Shown: positions 34,405-43,940, numbered from the stretch's first letter. The stretch: DNA of 45,326 nt from Planctomycetota bacterium (GCA_021776805.1 JAJFFD010000053.1:1-45326); one strand, 5' to 3'. Notes: generated from the sequence alone by a model not told the origin. A program made the numbers and translations.

Positions 34405-36930
34405 ATGCGCCTCAGACTGCTTCTCGCCACCCTGCTGAGCTTGCTGCCAGCCCGCGTCTCTGCCCAGGAGACTGTGGGCCTTGGACCGGATTCTGATCCG
34501 TTGACAAGCGAGGAGCGGGCCTGGTTGGCTGCCCATCCTCGGATCAGGCTGCGGGCCAACGAGAGCTATGCGCCAGCGGATTTCTTTGACGCTGAGGACC
34601 GACACAGTGGCATCGCTGCGGACTACATTGCGCTGATTCAGCAGCGTCTCGGTATCGAGTTCGAGTTGCTGACGCCGAGAGAGATGCAGCGCATCCGCGC
34701 ATCCGGAGTTGAGGACCCCTTCGCCCTGGGCGATGTCTTGACCCTCGCCGCATCGACCGTTGATCGCGAGCAGAACTGGTTCTTCTCCGAGCCCTACCTT
34801 GAATTCCCGGCACTCATCATCTTGCGCGATGATCGCGAGGTCGCGCCAAGCCTGGGGGATCTCAAAGGCATGCGGGTGGGAGTGGTGGATCGCTACGCGG
34901 TCCACGCGCACTTGCGCGAGAATCACTCCGAGTTGGTGCTGGAGCCGGTTGTAGACACGGAGACCGGTTTGCAGAAACTCTCATTCGGTGAGCTAGATGC
35001 ATTCGTGAGCGACCTGCCGGTGGCAGTGCACTATCTCGAGCGCGAGGGAATCAGCAATCTGCGCATCACTGGCGAGACCGACTACGTCTATCGGATGGGT
35101 TACTCGGTCCGGAATGATTGGCCGGAACTGCTCGGCATCATGCAGAAGGGCTTGGATCTCATCAGTCCAGAGGAACGGCAGACGATCTATCGGCGATGGA
35201 TTCACATCGCTCCAGGAGCTTGGTACCACTCGAATACTCTCTGGTACACCGTGCTGACCATACTCCTCTTCTCCGGAGTCTTGCTGTCCGGCTTCTTTCT
35301 GTGGAATCGATCCTTGGCGGCGCGTGTGCGCCAGAGTACCGGCGCCCTGCGGGACCAATTGACGGAGCAACAGCGAATTGAGGCAGCGCTGCGAACCAGC
35401 GAGGGTCGGCTCCGCACCGTAATCGAGGATCAGCTGGAGTTCGTTGTTCGCTGGCTGCCTGGTGGAATCCGTACCTTCGTCAATGAGAGCTACTGTCAAT
35501 ACTCCAACAAGACCGCTGCTGAACTTATTGGGCGAAGTTTTCTGCCCGACCTCCCAAAAGAGGATGCCCAGGAGTTCGAAGCGGAGATCAGCAAGCTGAG
35601 CCCGGAGAATCCGGTCACTCTCATGGAGCACAAGTTTCTCCGTCACGATGGCGTCCTCGCCTGGACCCAATGGACGGACCGGGCGATCTTTGACCATGAC
35701 GGGACCGTCATCGAGTATCAGTCTGTTGGTCGCGACATCACCAGGCAGAAGCTCGCCGAGGAAGAGCGTAGGCAGCTTCGCGAACAACTGCGGCAGACGC
35801 AGAAGCTGGAGGCGATCGGAACTCTCGCTGGTGGCATCGCCCATGACTTCAACAACATCCTATCGGGCATCATCGGCTATGCGGATCTCGCTCGCTGCGA
35901 GATTGCCGATGACCGGCCCAAGCTGCGCGCGCACATCGAGCAGATTCTCGAGGCTGGTGAGCGGGCGAGCATGCTGGTGCAGCAGATCAATACCTTTAGC
36001 AAGTCGAAGGGTCTGGAGTCCGAGGTCGTTGAGCTAGGCACGCTGGTGGAGCAGGCGATCAATCTCGTTCGCGGGACTGCCCCCCAGTCCACTGAGATCC
36101 GTTGCCATGCGCAGTACGGTGATTATCCGGTGATTTGCGACCCTACGCAGATGCATCAGATCCTTCTCAACCTGCTAACCAATGCAGTGCAGGCCATCGG
36201 CGAGAAAGGCGGGGTCGTCAATGTGCATTTGACTTCGTCGCAGCACTCAGCTGAGGAATTGGTCGCACCCCCGAACCTCTCATCTGAGAGCTTCGTGCAA
36301 TTGCGCGTCAGTGACAGCGGAGATGGCATCGCAACTGAACACCTGGAGAGAATTTTTGAGCCCTTCTTTACCACCAAGGATGTTGGTCAGGGAGTGGGCA
36401 TGGGCTTGGCAGTGGTGCACGGCATCGTCACGCAACATGGTGGTGCAGTTACCGTCGATAGCGAAGTTGGTACTGGCTCTACTTTCAGCGTCTTCCTGCC
36501 GCTTGCCGAGGAGCCGCATCAGACGGGTCGAGTCGCCCGTGACTGCTGTGGTCGGGAGCACATCCTCTTTGTCGATGACGAGCAGACCATCGCCTCCCTC
36601 GGCCGTCAGGCTCTGGAGTCTTGCGGCTACAAGGTTGAGTCCAAGACCAGCAGCAGCGAAGCCCTGGACCTCTTTCAGGCCGACCCGAGTGCCTGGGATC
36701 TGGTCATCACCGATCAGCGCATGCCGAAGATGACCGGAACCCAGCTTGCGGCAGAGATTCGCCGATTGCGGCCTGAACTGCCGATCATCCTCTGCAGTGG
36801 CTTCAGCGGCGGAGATACTTCGCATGTGGCGCAGCAGGCCGGGCTGCAGGGCTTTCTCGCGAAGCCCTTCTCCAAGAAGCGCCTGGAAGAGATGGTCCGG
36901 GGAGCTCTCGACCAGGCAGCCAGCAGTTGA
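34405..36930 (+). CDS. BvgS-like hybrid histidine kinase with solute-binding sensor
   Basis: The 841-residue protein has a signal peptide (cleavage near residue 20), a periplasmic solute-binding protein family 3 domain (about 40-268: WLAAHPRIRLRANESYAPAD, then GLQKLSFGELDAFVSDLPVA), one membrane helix (about 279-300), a coiled coil, a PAS domain (about 335-445), HisKA with His480 in [20 protein letters not shown], a HATPase domain (NLLTNAVQAIGEKGG, SDSGDGI, GMGLAVVHGIV) and a receiver with Asp770 in LVITDQRMPKMTG and Lys820. It should sense an amino-acid-like or other small solute. No dedicated response regulator follows; glnS is next, 57 bases away. Confidence 0.93.
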   Translation: MRLRLLLATLLSLLPARVSAQETVGLGPDSDPLTSEERAWLAAHPRIRLRANESYAPADFFDAEDRHSGIAADYIALIQQRLGIEFELLTPREMQRIRASGVEDPFALGDVLTLAASTVDREQNWFFSEPYLEFPALIILRDDREVAPSLGDLKGMRVGVVDRYAVHAHLRENHSELVLEPVVDTETGLQKLSFGELDAFVSDLPVAVHYLEREGISNLRITGETDYVYRMGYSVRNDWPELLGIMQKGLDLISPEERQTIYRRWIHIAPGAWYHSNTLWYTVLTILLFSGVLLSGFFLWNRSLAARVRQSTGALRDQLTEQQRIEAALRTSEGRLRTVIEDQLEFVVRWLPGGIRTFVNESYCQYSNKTAAELIGRSFLPDLPKEDAQEFEAEISKLSPENPVTLMEHKFLRHDGVLAWTQWTDRAIFDHDGTVIEYQSVGRDITRQKLAEEERRQLREQLRQTQKLEAIGTLAGGIAHDFNNILSGIIGYADLARCEIADDRPKLRAHIEQILEAGERASMLVQQINTFSKSKGLESEVVELGTLVEQAINLVRGTAPQSTEIRCHAQYGDYPVICDPTQMHQILLNLLTNAVQAIGEKGGVVNVHLTSSQHSAEELVAPPNLSSESFVQLRVSDSGDGIATEHLERIFEPFFTTKDVGQGVGMGLAVVHGIVTQHGGAVTVDSEVGTGSTFSVFLPLAEEPHQTGRVARDCCGREHILFVDDEQTIASLGRQALESCGYKVESKTSSSEALDLFQADPSAWDLVITDQRMPKMTGTQLAAEIRRLRPELPIILCSGFSGGDTSHVAQQAGLQGFLAKPFSKKRLEEMVRGALDQAASS

Positions 36931-36987
36931 GCCCGGCTTCGGCGGCCATTGATTCGATTGGCTCGAGCCGTGAAGATCCTGGCTCAA

Positions 36988-38661
36988 ATGAGCGAATCCA
37001 ATCAGGACTTTGTGCGTCAGATCATCACGGCAGATTGTGCAGCCGGGAAACATGACGGACGCGTGCACACGCGCTTTCCACCCGAGCCGAATGGTTACCT
37101 GCATATTGGCCACGCCAAGTCCATCTGTTTGAACTTTGGCATCGCGCAGGAATTCGGAGGGAAGTGCAACCTCCGTTTTGACGACACGAATCCCGAGAAG
37201 GAGGATGTCGAATACGTAGAGTGCATCAAGGAGGATGTTCGTTGGCTAGGCTTCGACTGGGAGGATCGGCTGTTCTTCGCGTCGGACTACTTTCAGCAGC
37301 TCTTTGACTGGGCAGTCAAGCTCGTCGAAAAGGGTAAGGCCTATGTCGACAGCCAAAGCGTCGAGGAGATTCGCAAAGGTCGAGGAATGGGGGGCAGTCC
37401 TGGGGTCGAGAGCCCGTATCGCGATCGAAGCTCCGACGAGAATCTCGATCTTCTGATGCGCATGAAGGCTGGCGAATTCGAGGAAGGCAGCCATGTGCTC
37501 CGCGCCAAGATCGACATGGCAGCGGAGAATCTCCTATTGCGGGATCCGGTTCTCTACCGCATCAGAAAAGTTGCGCACCATCGGACGGGCGAGGCATGGT
37601 GCATCTACCCCACCTATGACTGGGCCCATGGGCAGTCTGACTCGATCGAGAACATAACTCACTCTGTCTGCACCTTGGAGTTCGTGAATCACCGTCCGCT
37701 GTACGATTGGTGCCTGGAGGAGCTCGAGGTCTTTCACCCCCAGCAGATCGAGTTTGCTCGCTTGAACATCAATCACATGGTGATGAGCAAGCGCAAGCTC
37801 TTGCAAATGGTGGAGGCAGGGCATGTATCGGGCTGGGATGATCCCCGCATGCCGACTCTCATCGGCATGCGACGCCGTGGATTTACACCGGCAGCAATCC
37901 GTAAGTTTTGCGAGCACATCGGCGTAGCCAAGTTCAATGGCGTCCACGAAATGTCGCTTCTCGAATTCGTCTTGCGCGAGGACTTGAACAAGTGCTCGGA
38001 GCGTCGCATGGCTGTGGTGGATCCGATTAAGGTTACCCTCAGCAACTATCCGGAGGGCAAGTCCGAGGATCTCGAGGCCATCAACAACCCGGGAGATGAG
38101 AGCGCGGGCAAGCGGATGGTGCCTTTTTCTCGCCAGCTCTATATCGAGCGCGCTGACTTCATGGAGGATCCGCCGAAGAAGTACTTCCGTCTTGCTCCGG
38201 GGCGAGAGGTTCGCCTGCGCTACGCGTACTTCATCACCTGCCAGGAGGTTATCAAGGACGACGCGGGCGAGGTCGTCGAGATCATCTGTAGCTACGATCC
38301 AGCGACCCGCGGTGGTGATGCGCCTGACGGCCGCAAGGTCAAGGGGACGATCCATTGGGTTTCGGCTGCCCACGCTGTGACCGCCGAGGTGAGGGAATAC
38401 GACCACTTGTTCAATGATCCCAATCCGGACAGTGGTGAAGACGGCAAGACCTTCCTCGATCACATCAATCCGGACTCCCTGCGGACCCGTAGAGATTGCC
38501 AGCTCGAGCCCTCTCTCGAGAATGCAACGCCAGGGCAGCCATACCAGTTCGAACGCCTGGGCTACTTCTGCGTGGACAGCGCGGATAGTGCCCCTGGTCG
38601 ATTGGTCTTCAACCGGACCGTCGGTTTGCGTGACAGCTGGGCCAAGAAGCAGAAGAAATAG
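36988..38661 (+). CDS. glnS: Glutaminyl-tRNA synthetase
   Basis: The 557-residue enzyme shows the class I motifs: HIGH at 39-42 in [35 protein letters not shown] after it, and a KMSKS-type VMSKRKL at about 265-271. The C-terminal half has the beta-barrel anticodon region ([23 protein letters not shown] and [23 protein letters not shown]). It charges tRNA-Gln directly, so the host does not depend only on the transamidation route. ATG at 36988 matches the usual start SESNQDFVR; the frame is open upstream to a TTG at 36949. It follows the kinase gene closely but is not obviously related to it. Confidence 0.97.
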   Translation: MSESNQDFVRQIITADCAAGKHDGRVHTRFPPEPNGYLHIGHAKSICLNFGIAQEFGGKCNLRFDDTNPEKEDVEYVECIKEDVRWLGFDWEDRLFFASDYFQQLFDWAVKLVEKGKAYVDSQSVEEIRKGRGMGGSPGVESPYRDRSSDENLDLLMRMKAGEFEEGSHVLRAKIDMAAENLLLRDPVLYRIRKVAHHRTGEAWCIYPTYDWAHGQSDSIENITHSVCTLEFVNHRPLYDWCLEELEVFHPQQIEFARLNINHMVMSKRKLLQMVEAGHVSGWDDPRMPTLIGMRRRGFTPAAIRKFCEHIGVAKFNGVHEMSLLEFVLREDLNKCSERRMAVVDPIKVTLSNYPEGKSEDLEAINNPGDESAGKRMVPFSRQLYIERADFMEDPPKKYFRLAPGREVRLRYAYFITCQEVIKDDAGEVVEIICSYDPATRGGDAPDGRKVKGTIHWVSAAHAVTAEVREYDHLFNDPNPDSGEDGKTFLDHINPDSLRTRRDCQLEPSLENATPGQPYQFERLGYFCVDSADSAPGRLVFNRTVGLRDSWAKKQKK

Positions 38662-38721
38662 CCTTGCGGCCTGTTGCCCGGCTATGATGGCGATCTCCGG
38701 AGGAATCACGAGGGCATTACC

Positions 38722-39276
38722 ATGCGAGCATTAGTCATCTCTTTATCCCTGCTGCTCGCCAGTTGCGGCAGCATGGGAGCGCTGAAGGCCACCAATGGCG
38801 CCGAGGGCCTGAGCCTGGCGGCCTACAATCGCGTCGTCGTTCAAAACATCGAAGACCATGCGAGCATGGCGGTCGAAGCAGCAGTCATGCCGCGAAAGAT
38901 CAACGAAGTGGCGGCGGCTAAGGAGACCTTTGCCGGCTTGATCCGAGACGAGATCGCCAAGCTCAGAGTCTTCAATCAGGTCAGTCGTCTGGAAGTGCCG
39001 CGTAAGGGGACCTTGATCGTGAGTGGCTCGATCAACAGGCTGGAAGAGGGAACTGCAACCGAGCGATTGGTGATCGGTCTTACAGGCAGGTCCGAGTTGC
39101 AGGCGACTCTCGAACTCCGCGATGGTGCGACGAAGCGGCTGCTGGCGAGCATGGACGTCGACGAGTCCAGCTGGATCATCATGGGCTTCATGGGCGGCAG
39201 TCAGTCGCCTGAGAGTTTCATGGCATCGGCGGCGGAGTACTTCGCCGAAGAACTGCGGGTTGCCAAACTCCGTTAG
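38722..39276 (+). CDS. DUF4410-like lipoprotein
   Basis: From the ATG at 38722, preceded by GAGGG, the 184-residue protein starts with a signal peptide and lipobox (LLLASC). The mature part reads YNRVVVQNIEDHA, then LIRDEIAKLRVFNQVSR and a beta-rich LIVSGSINRLEEGTATERL, ending LEL-RDGATKRLLASMDVDESSW. This order (a first strand, a helix in the middle and GSI-x-x-x-x-G-x-x) fits the DUF4410 family of lipoproteins of unknown function. A TATGAT -10 candidate lies at about 38681-38686, in front of an untranslated leader of about 30 bases. In-frame ATG at 38674 is upstream of the signal peptide and disfavoured. Confidence 0.75.
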   Translation: MRALVISLSLLLASCGSMGALKATNGAEGLSLAAYNRVVVQNIEDHASMAVEAAVMPRKINEVAAAKETFAGLIRDEIAKLRVFNQVSRLEVPRKGTLIVSGSINRLEEGTATERLVIGLTGRSELQATLELRDGATKRLLASMDVDESSWIIMGFMGGSQSPESFMASAAEYFAEELRVAKLR

Positions 39277-39300
39277 CAAGGCGGCGGCCAGCATCGACGG

Positions 39301-39376
39301 GGCTCGTTGCCGAGCAGGGAGAATCTCCTCGGTTGGAGCCCTCCCGAGCCAGATAGGAGGGGAGCGAGATCCCCTC
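39301..39376 (+). other. Region with several short hairpins before the dehydrogenase gene
   Basis: GCTCG-TTGC-CGAGC (39302-39315) is a perfect hairpin, GAGGGGA (39357-39363) pairs with TCCCCTC (39370-39376) around six bases, and GGGAG (39317-39321) can pair with CTCCC (39341-39345). All lie in the 152-base gap between the lipoprotein and the dehydrogenase gene. They may end transcription or form a structured leader. No known riboswitch pattern is recognised. Confidence 0.35.
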
Positions 39377-39428
39377 GTCATGGAGTAGACTTGTATGCGT
39401 CCCCTGCGGCATCCGCCATCAACGCGCC

Positions 39429-41660
39429 ATGCCTCTATCCAATCCCAGGAAGTTCCCTCTCATCCTCTGTTCAGCGATCTGTTTGGTCGGCTGTGGTGGG
39501 CAGCGATCCACTCCGGTTGGCGAAGCTAATCCGCCGGCCCTGGCCGCCTTCGTCACCCCAGCGCTGACTTTTCCGACCCAGGCCCCGAATCCTGGTGGGA
39601 TCGGAGTCGAACGGGCCTTTCCTGGCTTGAGATTCTTCAACCCTCTTCTCCTCACTCATTCTCCTGACGCCAGTGACCGCATCTTTGTAGTCGAACAGCG
39701 TGGCGACATCCGCGTCTTCCCGAACGACGATGCTGCACAGTCCGGCGACGTGAAGACCTTTCTCGACATCCGCTCGAAAGTGACCTCCGGCGGCGAGATG
39801 GGTTTGCTCGGCCTCGCCTTCGACCCGGAGTTTGCACAGAACGGCTTCTTCTACGTCAATTACACGACGATTGGCGATGTGCACACGGTGGTCTCGCGCT
39901 TCTCCGTGGATCCGAATGATCCGAATCGTGCCGACCCGGCTTCGGAATACGAGCTCATGCGCTTTCAGCAGCCAACCAACGCTCACAACGGCGGCATGTT
40001 GGCCTTTGGTGCGGATTGGATGCTGTACATCTCTGTCGGTGATGGTGGTGGTCCACAGGACGTCTTCGCCAAGGCTCAGGATCTCACCAGCATCTATGGC
40101 AAGATCCTCCGCATCGATCCCCGGCAGCCGAGCGGAGGTTTGCCTTATACGATTCCTGCGGATAATCCTCTGCTCGGGACCCCGGGAGCCGCCGGGGAAA
40201 TCTGGGCTTGGGGCTTTCGCAATCCCTGGCGCATCTCCTTCGATCGCAACACCGGAGAGCTCTGGGGCGGCGATGTTGGCCTCAGTAGAAGGGAGGAGAT
40301 CGACTACATCACCAAGGGTGGCAACTACGGTTGGCCGGTCTACGAAGGCAATATCAACCGCTTCAACCCTGGGGGCCTGCCACCTTCGCTTTTTGAGCAG
40401 CCGGTGGTGGACTACGAACATGACCTGGGAGGCGCTGCGATCGGTGGCTATGTGTACCGTGGCTGCTGTCTGCCCGACCTACGCGGTAGCTATGTCTACG
40501 GCGACAACGCCTCCGGCAGGATTTGGGCTCTCGTCTACAAGGATGGTCAGCTTCTCAGCAATGAGGAAATCGCCCTCGTTCCCAAGTTGACTTCCTTTGG
40601 CGAGGACGAAGCCGGCGAGCTCTATCCCGTGTCACACGACGGTCGGATCTATCGCATGGTCTCCTTACAGCCCAATGGCGCGACCTTCCCCAACAAGCTT
40701 TCCGAGACCGGGCTCTTCACTGATATGGCCAGCATGACGCCTGCGCCGGGAGTCGTTCCCTACGAGGTCAATGCTCCGCTTTGGTCCGATGGCGCCGATA
40801 AGAAGCGTTGGATTGCTGTGCCGACGGCGAATTCGATCGAGTTTTCCCCGAGCGGCAATTGGCTGTTCCCAAAGGGGACCGTTTTGGTCAAGCACTTCGA
40901 GCTTCCCACTCTCTTTGATCATGAGCAGGGCCGGCTTCGATTGGAGACGCGCGTTCTCGTGTATGAGGAGCTTGGCTGGGCCGGCTATACCTACAAGTGG
41001 CAGCCCGGCAGCCAGGACGCCTTTCTGATCAGCGACCGTGTGCGTGAGACCTATGGAGTCTCCGGTCACGGTCGGCGTTCCAGCCTGTCACCCACTGACC
41101 GCGATGGCCTGGATCCGGACATGCTGCAGCAGACTCGTAGCTGGACCTACCCCAGCCGTCCGGATTGTCTGGCTTGTCATACGGAGAGCAGAGGCGCGGT
41201 GCTTGGCGTGCGCACCCTACAGCTGAACGGTTCGAAAGCCGGCGATCAGCTTTCCGACTGGCTGAGTCAGGACTTCTTCTCCACGGACATCGGTGCGAGT
41301 AGCCAGTATCCGGGCATGCCCAACCCCTTGGATCATTCTGCCGATCTGGAGGAACGTGCGCGTTCTTACCTGGACGCCAACTGTGCTCAATGTCACCTTC
41401 CAGGCGGGTCCACGCCGGTTGTCATGGACCTCCGTTACGAGACTCCCCTCGCGCAAACCGGGACGATCGATGTGACGCCACAGTCGGCAACCCTCGGGAT
41501 CAACAACCCGGCGATCATCCGTAGCGGCGACCGGCATAGTAGCGTGCTCTGGAAGCGCCTTGGCACCCGCGGTGTGCACCGTATGCCGCCCCTGGGGACT
41601 GAGCGCGTCGATCAAGCTGGACTGGACATGCTTGGTCGCTGGATCGATTCGCTCCGCTAG
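39429..41660 (+). CDS. Glucose/sorbosone dehydrogenase fused to a two-haem cytochrome region
   Basis: The 743-residue protein has a signal peptide with lipobox (LVGC). The first part, to about residue 420, is the six-bladed propeller of the PQQ-dependent glucose/sorbosone dehydrogenase family (MGLLGLAFDPEF, NAHNGGMLAFG, YGKILRIDP, GFRNPWRISFD, GDNASGRIWAL). The second part (about 430-743) has two CxxCH haem sites, CLACH at 580-584 and CAQCH at 652-656, and reads like the SO2930-type dihaem cytochrome family (W-S-D-G-A-D-K-K-R-W). The haems could accept electrons from the sugar-oxidising domain and pass them on outside the membrane. Substrate and true PQQ use are not shown by sequence. Confidence 0.85.
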   Translation: MPLSNPRKFPLILCSAICLVGCGGQRSTPVGEANPPALAAFVTPALTFPTQAPNPGGIGVERAFPGLRFFNPLLLTHSPDASDRIFVVEQRGDIRVFPNDDAAQSGDVKTFLDIRSKVTSGGEMGLLGLAFDPEFAQNGFFYVNYTTIGDVHTVVSRFSVDPNDPNRADPASEYELMRFQQPTNAHNGGMLAFGADWMLYISVGDGGGPQDVFAKAQDLTSIYGKILRIDPRQPSGGLPYTIPADNPLLGTPGAAGEIWAWGFRNPWRISFDRNTGELWGGDVGLSRREEIDYITKGGNYGWPVYEGNINRFNPGGLPPSLFEQPVVDYEHDLGGAAIGGYVYRGCCLPDLRGSYVYGDNASGRIWALVYKDGQLLSNEEIALVPKLTSFGEDEAGELYPVSHDGRIYRMVSLQPNGATFPNKLSETGLFTDMASMTPAPGVVPYEVNAPLWSDGADKKRWIAVPTANSIEFSPSGNWLFPKGTVLVKHFELPTLFDHEQGRLRLETRVLVYEELGWAGYTYKWQPGSQDAFLISDRVRETYGVSGHGRRSSLSPTDRDGLDPDMLQQTRSWTYPSRPDCLACHTESRGAVLGVRTLQLNGSKAGDQLSDWLSQDFFSTDIGASSQYPGMPNPLDHSADLEERARSYLDANCAQCHLPGGSTPVVMDLRYETPLAQTGTIDVTPQSATLGINNPAIIRSGDRHSSVLWKRLGTRGVHRMPPLGTERVDQAGLDMLGRWIDSLR

Positions 41661-41742
41661 ACATTCTAGTCTTGCCTGCGAGCGGCCCTTCAGAGACCCT
41701 GGCTGCAGGTGGTCGAAGTCGAGAAGACCCCCTGGCGCTGAC

Positions 41743-42984
41743 ATGGCTCCATTTCTCAAACGCCTGGATGCACTGCTCTCTACAGCTCGAGAGCGTGACT
41801 TGATCACTGAAGATTCTTCCAGCGCGGTCATGGAGTTGGCGCGCGAGAAGGAGCGCAGCCACGGCCTGCTCAATCTCACGTCTGTTCTGGGCAGGCTTGG
41901 CGCATTGGTCGCCATCCTCGGCATCATCTTGGTGGTATCGGCGAACTGGGCTGAGATCAGCGATGGGGTCAAGATTGCCGGGCTGTTGACTCTGCTTGTC
42001 CTTTGCCACGCGGCGGGCTTCTGGCTCTCCAGCCCTGACCGCGACATGCCGCGGTCAGCAGAAGGCCTGCACTTTGTTGGCGCCGGGCTCGTCTTGGCTG
42101 GAATAGGTCTCATCGCCCAGATCTACAACCTGAACGAGCGACCGCCAAATGGAGTGTTGCTCTGGTTGGTGGCCATAGTTCCGCTCGCTGTTCTGCTGCG
42201 CTCGCCATCGATCTCACTGATGTCGATATTTGCCCTTCTGCTCTGGGCGCACATGGAGGGGGCCTTTCCAGATTCACCCCTGCGGATGCCGCGGTATCAG
42301 TTCACCAGCCACCTGGTGATGGAGATGAACATGGGGGCGGCAATGGTGGGGCTCTCGCCTCTGCTCAGAAGGCATGAGCCGGAGATCGCCAGGCTCCTTC
42401 GCGTTGTGGGCGGAGTCCTGCTCTTTGCGAGCTTGTACCTGATGACCTTCTTCAGGCATTTCAGCGACGTGGAGTCTGAGGGTTCGGTCATTCTGCAACT
42501 CGGCAGCTTCGCATTGGGATTGGCTGGCCTCTTCATCGGGAGGGACGCCCTCGCACCCGAGTCCAGTTGGTACCGCCATCGCCTGATCCTGCTTCTGAGC
42601 TCCGTGCTGTTCCTGGGGCTGGCTGCCCTGGCTGCGGACATGGGTTGGTTGCCGCGGGGAGCCAATTTGCAATTCTTCAACTTCGGTCGCAACCAGACCT
42701 TTGACTACGCAGCTATCTTGATCTCCCTGGGTGCATGGTTCCTCTGGTTCGTCCTGGCGATCTGGTGTGTCGGCTTCGGCACTCGATCCGGACGCAAGGG
42801 CTACCTCAACGCGGGAGTGCTCGGGGTCGGTGTTGGAGTCTTAACACTCTTCTTTGATCTCATCGGCAGCTTGCAAAGCACAGGACTGACCTTCCTTCTC
42901 GGTGGGCTTGCCCTTCTCGCCACGGGTTGGGGCGTTGAGCGCTGGCGTCGACGAATGCTGGATGCGATGGGGGCTAAGAACTGA
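41743..42984 (+). CDS. DUF2157 membrane protein
   Basis: From the ATG at 41743 the 413-residue protein has a soluble N-terminal stretch of about 50 residues (KRLDALLSTARERDLIT) and then about ten to eleven hydrophobic helices. The pattern LGALVAILGIILVVSANW followed by HFVGAGLVLAGIGLIAQIYN is the DUF2157 signature. Function unknown. Its TGA shares one base with the start of the GDYXXLXY gene, so the two are coupled. In related operons a DUF4401 membrane gene usually stands between them; here it is missing. Confidence 0.88.
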   Translation: MAPFLKRLDALLSTARERDLITEDSSSAVMELAREKERSHGLLNLTSVLGRLGALVAILGIILVVSANWAEISDGVKIAGLLTLLVLCHAAGFWLSSPDRDMPRSAEGLHFVGAGLVLAGIGLIAQIYNLNERPPNGVLLWLVAIVPLAVLLRSPSISLMSIFALLLWAHMEGAFPDSPLRMPRYQFTSHLVMEMNMGAAMVGLSPLLRRHEPEIARLLRVVGGVLLFASLYLMTFFRHFSDVESEGSVILQLGSFALGLAGLFIGRDALAPESSWYRHRLILLLSSVLFLGLAALAADMGWLPRGANLQFFNFGRNQTFDYAAILISLGAWFLWFVLAIWCVGFGTRSGRKGYLNAGVLGVGVGVLTLFFDLIGSLQSTGLTFLLGGLALLATGWGVERWRRRMLDAMGAKN

Positions 42985-43496
42985 TGAATCGCAGCAAGAA
43001 GATCGCGGCGTTCTGGGTGGCTCTGCAGGTTCTGTTCTTCTCGCTCTGGGCGGGCCTGGAAGAGGGTCGTTTTGCCAAGGGTGAAGGGCAGTCGATTCTT
43101 GTGCGCACTGTGCCGATTGACCCACGTGATCTTCTGCGCGGCCAATACATCCAACTGGCTTACGAGTTCAGCCGGAGTGGTTTTCAGAGCGCGCTGACTG
43201 CAGGTGAGGCCGGGGGAACTGCCTGGGTTCTGCTGGCCCCAGAGGCAGAGTTTCATGTTCCCCGTAGCCTGCACCATTCGCGGCCGGCGGACATCGCCAG
43301 GGGCGAGGTCCTTTTGCGCGGGACCTTCGACCGCTTCGGTATGATCCGCTACGGCATCGAGCGCTACTTCGTGCCCGAGGGTACGGAGACTCCGGAGCAG
43401 CGCGATATCACGCTACGCCTGCGGGTCGGCGATGACGGAGTGCCGCGCATCGAAACGGTTTACGTCCGTGGCATGCCCTGGCCAAAGGCGCCCTAG
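42984..43496 (+). CDS. GDYXXLXY domain protein
   Basis: The 170-residue protein has one N-terminal membrane helix (about 8-24), then RTVPIDPRDLLRGQYIQLAYEF, where GQYIQLAY is a variant of the family motif G-D-Y-x-x-L-x-Y with Gln for Asp. The rest is beta-rich and probably outside the cytoplasm. The family accompanies DUF2157 proteins; its role is unknown. Start overlaps the upstream stop by one base. Confidence 0.85.
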   Translation: MNRSKKIAAFWVALQVLFFSLWAGLEEGRFAKGEGQSILVRTVPIDPRDLLRGQYIQLAYEFSRSGFQSALTAGEAGGTAWVLLAPEAEFHVPRSLHHSRPADIARGEVLLRGTFDRFGMIRYGIERYFVPEGTETPEQRDITLRLRVGDDGVPRIETVYVRGMPWPKAP

Positions 43497-43564
43497 CGGC
43501 GCTCGCAGGAAACTCCACGAAGCGCCAAAAATGCCAATTGCTGGCCCTTGACGGCCTTGATCAG

Positions 43565-43588
43565 ATAGGTAACCTATTCGTTACCTAT
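43565..43588 (+). promoter_or_regulatory. Perfect palindromic operator overlapping the arsR-type start codon
   Basis: ATAGGTAAC (43565-43573) and GTTACCTAT (43580-43588) are a perfect 9-base inverted repeat with a 6-base spacer. The right arm contains the first two bases of the ATG at 43587. ArsR dimers usually bind such repeats over the promoter, so binding here would block both polymerase and, if the transcript starts near the ATG, the very start of transcription. Confidence 0.75.
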
Positions 43589-43940
43589 GAAGGACAAGCA
43601 GGTGGACCTGGTCTTCTCCGTTCTCGCCCATGCGGCGCGGCGGCGCATGCTCGACCTGGTCATGCAGGCACCGGGGATCAGCGTCAGCGCCCTGGGGACT
43701 CACTTCGACATGAGCCGCATCGCCGTGCTCAAGCACATCCATGTGCTCGAAAAGGCTGAGCTGCTCATCAGCAAGAAGGAGGGCCGCACCCGCCATCTGT
43801 ACTTCAACCCTATCCCCATTCAAATGATCTACGACCGCTGGACCACCCAGTACAGCGCCTTCTGGTCCTCCCATATGGCGGACATCAAAGACCGCGTCGA
43901 AACTCGCGCAGCAGGAAAGAGAGGAAGCAAACGTGCCTAA
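43587..43940 (+). CDS. ArsR family transcriptional regulator
   Basis: The 117-residue protein has the ArsR winged helix: VFSVLAHAARRRMLDLVMQ, then VSALGTHFDMSRIAVLKHIHVLEKAELLI and a wing RTRHLYFNPIPI. No metal-binding ELCVCDL-like cysteines are present, so this is the non-metal type paired with SRPBCC proteins. Its C-terminus overlaps the next gene by 8 bases. The start codon lies in a perfect palindrome (43565-43588), so autoregulation is very likely. Confidence 0.93.
   Translation: MKDKQVDLVFSVLAHAARRRMLDLVMQAPGISVSALGTHFDMSRIAVLKHIHVLEKAELLISKKEGRTRHLYFNPIPIQMIYDRWTTQYSAFWSSHMADIKDRVETRAAGKRGSKRA

Noticed and set aside
37534-38709. Long minus-strand open frame (391 codons) opposite glnS
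   Set aside because: It is antisense to a clearly conserved synthetase and has no domain motifs; it reflects codon bias of glnS.
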